DNA of 64,000 bases from Actinomadura macra NBRC 14102. Lineage in GTDB: Bacteria > Actinomycetota > Actinomycetes > Streptosporangiales > Streptosporangiaceae. The stretch is from contig NZ_BCQT01000011.1 of NCBI RefSeq assembly GCF_001552215.1, positions 372,001 to 436,000 of the forward strand, in the 5' to 3' direction. This document shows positions 63,034-64,000 of the stretch, in pieces. The notes under the pieces are model-generated. The model was not told the DNA's origin, did no database searches, and was given only the letters and a program-made list of their open reading frames with translations. Positions within the stretch are counted from its first letter, which is position 1; the number at the start of each line of letters is the position of its first letter. The translations under genes were made by a program, and so were the position numbers.

Positions 63034-63239
63034 CCGGTCTGGGTGGCGACGAGCACGACCACGGCGTGGCCGCCCGGCAGCATCAGCCCGGCCATTCCCG
63101 CCGCCGCGACGAGCAGCCCCGGCACGAGCAGCCGCCCGGCGCCGTTGCGCGCCCGTGACCACGACCGCGAGGCGATGCCCGTCCCGGTCGACGACCGGCA
63201 TCGCCGCGGGCGCCGACCTCCTTCTCCCCGCCTGACCAC
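62964..63239 (-). pseudogene. Remnant of an MFS transporter
   Basis: The frame encodes GRLLVPGLLVAAAGMAGLML and ALVLTGAVTLLALPLARRA with membrane character. These resemble the eighth and last membrane segments of an MFS protein with the middle deleted. The open part upstream of about 63130 has no sense. It overlaps the SARP 3' end. I read it as a decayed fragment, not a working gene. Confidence 0.45.
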
Positions 63240-63277
63240 GCACGACGGCGGAAGTCCCCGCGTGCGATGCTGGCGGC

Positions 63278-64000
63278 ATGGATCGTGACGTGGCGCCGGT
63301 CGGGCAGGACGGGCGGCGGCGGATCGCGCGGACGGACGTCCTGCTCGCCGATCCGCGGCTCAGCGAGGCGGCCGGGCGGCTCGGGCGAGGGGTGGTGAAG
63401 GCGGCCGTCACCGCGGCCCAGCAGCGAGCGCGGGCGGGGGAGATCCCGCCCGGCGCGGTGGCCGACTCGGCGGTGGCGGCGCTGCCGGAGACCGCGTCGG
63501 GGTTGCGGGCGGTGGTCAACGCGACCGGTGTCCTGCTGCACACCAACCTGGGGCGCGCCCCGCTGTCGGCGGCGGCGCGGGACGCGGCGCTCGTAGCCTC
63601 CGGCGCGACGGACGTGGAGCTCGACCTCGCGACCGGCGCGCGGGCGCGGCGCGGCCGGTCGGTGCTGGCGGCGCTGCTGGAGCGGGTACCGGCCGCGGAG
63701 GCGGCGCACGTCGTCAACAACGGCGCGGCGGCGCTCGTGCTGGCCGCGACGGCGCTCGCCGGCGGCCGCGAGATCATCGTCGGCCGGGGCGAGCTGGTGG
63801 AGATCGGCGACGGCTTCCGCATCCCCGAGCTGCTCGCCGCGACCGGGGCCCGGCTGCGCGAGGTCGGCACCACCAACCGGACCGCGCCCGCCGACTACGC
63901 AGCGGCGGCCGGAGACGAGACGGGCTTCGTGCTCAAGGTCCACCCGTCCAACTTCCGTATGACGGGCTTCACACGAGAGGCCGACATCGCGGAGCTGGCC
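63278..64000 (+). CDS. selA: L-seryl-tRNA(Sec) selenium transferase, cut by the window end
   Basis: The first 241 codons of SelA, which converts seryl-tRNA(Sec) to selenocysteinyl-tRNA(Sec) using PLP and selenophosphate. Hallmarks are NATGVLLHTNLGRAPLS, AAHVVNNGAAALVLAATALAGG, the RGELVEIGDGFRIPELL segment and VGTTNRTAPADY; the PLP lysine lies beyond the window. The ATG at 63278 follows a weak ribosome site. It shows that this genome can make selenocysteine; selB, selD and tRNA-Sec are not in the window. Confidence 0.93.
   Translation, partial: MDRDVAPVGQDGRRRIARTDVLLADPRLSEAAGRLGRGVVKAAVTAAQQRARAGEIPPGAVADSAVAALPETASGLRAVVNATGVLLHTNLGRAPLSAAARDAALVASGATDVELDLATGARARRGRSVLAALLERVPAAEAAHVVNNGAAALVLAATALAGGREIIVGRGELVEIGDGFRIPELLAATGARLREVGTTNRTAPADYAAAAGDETGFVLKVHPSNFRMTGFTREADIAELA

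Noticed and set aside
59872..63876. A 1334-codon open frame on the - strand opposite the SARP and selA
   Set aside because: Low-complexity Arg/Pro/Ala composition with no family similarity; the opposite strand has clear BTAD, ATPase and SelA motifs.

Overview
The window is very GC-rich actinobacterial DNA: gene-dense, short intergenic gaps, GTG and TTG starts, overlapping stop/start pairs and leaderless promoters. The gene content (mycothiol-type DsbA reductase, SARP regulator, F420-type oxidoreductases, PASTA-less Ser/Thr kinase, DUF6247-type protein) points to a filamentous actinomycete, most likely Streptosporangiales/Thermomonosporaceae (Actinomadura-like). That placement is inference from gene content. 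No rRNA, tRNA, CRISPR array or complete insertion sequence was seen.

0-30 kb is mostly housekeeping: a SAM methyltransferase behind a prolyl oligopeptidase; an HNH endonuclease; an FmdB zinc ribbon; a DUF6247-like gene with a frameshifted partner; ilvD; a NERD protein; an amidase carrying three in-frame 45-bp repeats; malQ; pepN; a mycothiol-type reductase; and a nickel/cobalt ECF transporter (nikMNQO) behind a near-perfect Nur box. A CooC-like ATPase, rpiB, a SpoIIE phosphatase convergent with a Ser/Thr kinase, an orphan histidine kinase, a second amidase and a fused acyl-CoA carboxyltransferase follow.

30-57 kb is the notable part, a catabolic region. I find ten copies (five strong, five weaker or half-conserved) of a 20-bp palindromic operator, consensus ATCGTTTGGGCCCGTACGAT. 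They sit over recognisable sigma-70-type promoters in front of eight transcription units, including the divergent promoter region of a MarR-family regulator (37907-38479). The predicted regulon contains a glutamine-synthetase-like gamma-glutamyl ligase with a P450, two class I glutamine-amidotransferase-type hydrolases, aldehyde dehydrogenases, a class III extradiol dioxygenase with an FAH-family hydrolase (homoprotocatechuate-type meta cleavage), an F420-type oxidoreductase, an acetoacetate-decarboxylase-like protein, an amino-acid permease, and an amidohydrolase followed by a complete branched-chain-amino-acid-type ABC importer and an SDR. The reading I favour is a MarR-controlled pathway that imports an amine or amide, gamma-glutamylates it, oxidises it and cleaves an aromatic ring. 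The substrate is not proven. Embedded in the region is a GABA shunt (gabD, PucR-type regulator, gabT) with its own shared candidate operator and no MarR box.

57-64 kb holds a luciferase-like monooxygenase, a small membrane protein, an imine-reductase-like dehydrogenase divergent from a 1031-residue SARP/AfsR-type regulator, a decayed MFS transporter remnant and the first 241 codons of selA, which runs off the end of the window.
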